From Prorocentrum cordatum (Eukaryota; Sar; Dinophyceae; Prorocentrales; Prorocentraceae), in assembly GCA_963575745.1 (NCBI GenBank), contig CAUYUJ010000670.1:513379-577378 (forward strand): a DNA stretch of 64,000 bases. Direction: 5' to 3'. Below the pieces are notes generated by a model that did no database searches, was not told the DNA's origin, and worked only from the letters and a program-made list of their open reading frames with translations. Of this stretch, positions 63,465 to 64,000 are shown in pieces (position 1 is the first letter of the stretch; each line of letters begins with the position of its first letter). The translations under genes and the position numbers were made by a program.

Positions 63465-64000
63465 CCCCGTTTGGCAACCGAACGCACCCCTTAATGGTCC
63501 TGTTCGGCCGCCGAACGGGCAGAGTTCCCCACCGACATCCTCGATTTGAGACCGTTCGGGTGCCCATTCGACGGCCGATTGGGCTTAGACGCCGAATTGG
63601 TCCCAGCAAGGAGCCCTTGGGGCTGAGGAAGAGGAGGAGAGGGGGGAGAAGGAGGAGGAGGAGGAGGAGGAGGAGGAGGAGGGCCAAGGTTTCAGGATCC
63701 AAGTGTTTGGACGCTTTTGGGCCTTTAAGCCTCCGTGGCACTTCTCGTCGCCAAGGCCAGAACCCCGTCGAAAGTATTGACGTTTCGCGTATCTCGCGGC
63801 CGCAGCCCGACCGTGACTGCTCGCCGCCGGCGCCTCCGCCTGCGGCCGTAAAAAAAATATCTCAACCACGTGCCCTGCCCTTCGCCGTCCAGTCTGTCGG
63901 GTGCTGGCGCCACTGTGCGACGCCCCGCTGTCAGTCGGTGGCTGCCGTTTTGGTTCGGCTTAATGAGGTTCATTTTGTTCCTCGCATGTGCATTCCGGCG
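63465..64000. other. No gene; GTTCGG words and (GGA)n
   Basis: 63,465-63,600 has several CCGAACGG/GTTCGGGTGCC words in both orientations. (GGA)n lies at 63,628-63,680. The rest is unremarkable to the window edge. Confidence 0.5.

Overview
ORGANISM. The window is GC-rich eukaryotic nuclear DNA, very probably from a dinoflagellate. The strongest evidence is at 16,830-16,851 (minus strand): a 22-nt sequence that differs by two transitions from the dinoflagellate trans-spliced leader (DinoSL), followed at once by an ATG. A weaker second match is at 63,068-63,089 (minus). Supporting signs are the degenerate LINE and Copia families, very long CTC/GAC/ATC microsatellites, and arrays of imperfect 'CCAAGAGGCC' decamers. 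Genus is not resolvable by eye. I saw no tRNA, rRNA, CRISPR or bacterial-style operon, and no complete host gene.

LAYOUT. 1-6,150 is a plus-strand degenerate LINE (LINE-A) cut by the left edge. It is split inside its reverse transcriptase (RT) by a ~1.75-kb satellite block (152-bp unit, 7 copies), and its 3' tail carries a 168-bp inverted-repeat element. 8-9.65 kb holds a short mobile element and a repeat array. That same array resumes at 16.87 kb because a 7.2-kb LINE (LINE-B, minus strand, 9,660-16,850) inserted into it. LINE-B has a relict leader at its 5' end, a 7-A tail and a perfect 14-bp target duplication, in the domain order zinc finger, coiled coil, endonuclease, RT, RNase H. Its frame is nevertheless broken many times, with a ~0.9-kb and a 134-bp nested insertion. 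17-23 kb is microsatellite, an 82-bp satellite and a foldback element. 23.5-24.7 kb is a third, less GC-rich LINE (LINE-C). 25-35 kb is low-complexity DNA with short inverted-repeat elements and a face-to-face array of a 9-bp word. 36.5-51 kb is dominated by CCAAGAGG arrays with ~397-bp and ~340-bp higher-order units, one 100-N gap, and a recurrent hairpin. 51-58 kb and 61-63.5 kb hold scattered exon-like pieces. 58.4-60.9 kb is a Copia remnant with LTR-like ends.

THEME. The clearest unusual system is a set of short non-autonomous elements (8,062; 20,845; 32,918; 38,571; 54,069). They belong to three internal sequence families but share TCGGG...CCCGA termini and exact 5-bp target duplications. 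Two further inverted-repeat elements (5,569; 30,840) have other ends. Several sit in open, exon-like frames that become continuous when the element and one duplication are removed. At 38.6 kb the duplication also supplies a possible AG|G splice acceptor, so an intron-generating (introner-like) role is testable. High GC makes long open frames common, so all exon calls are tentative.
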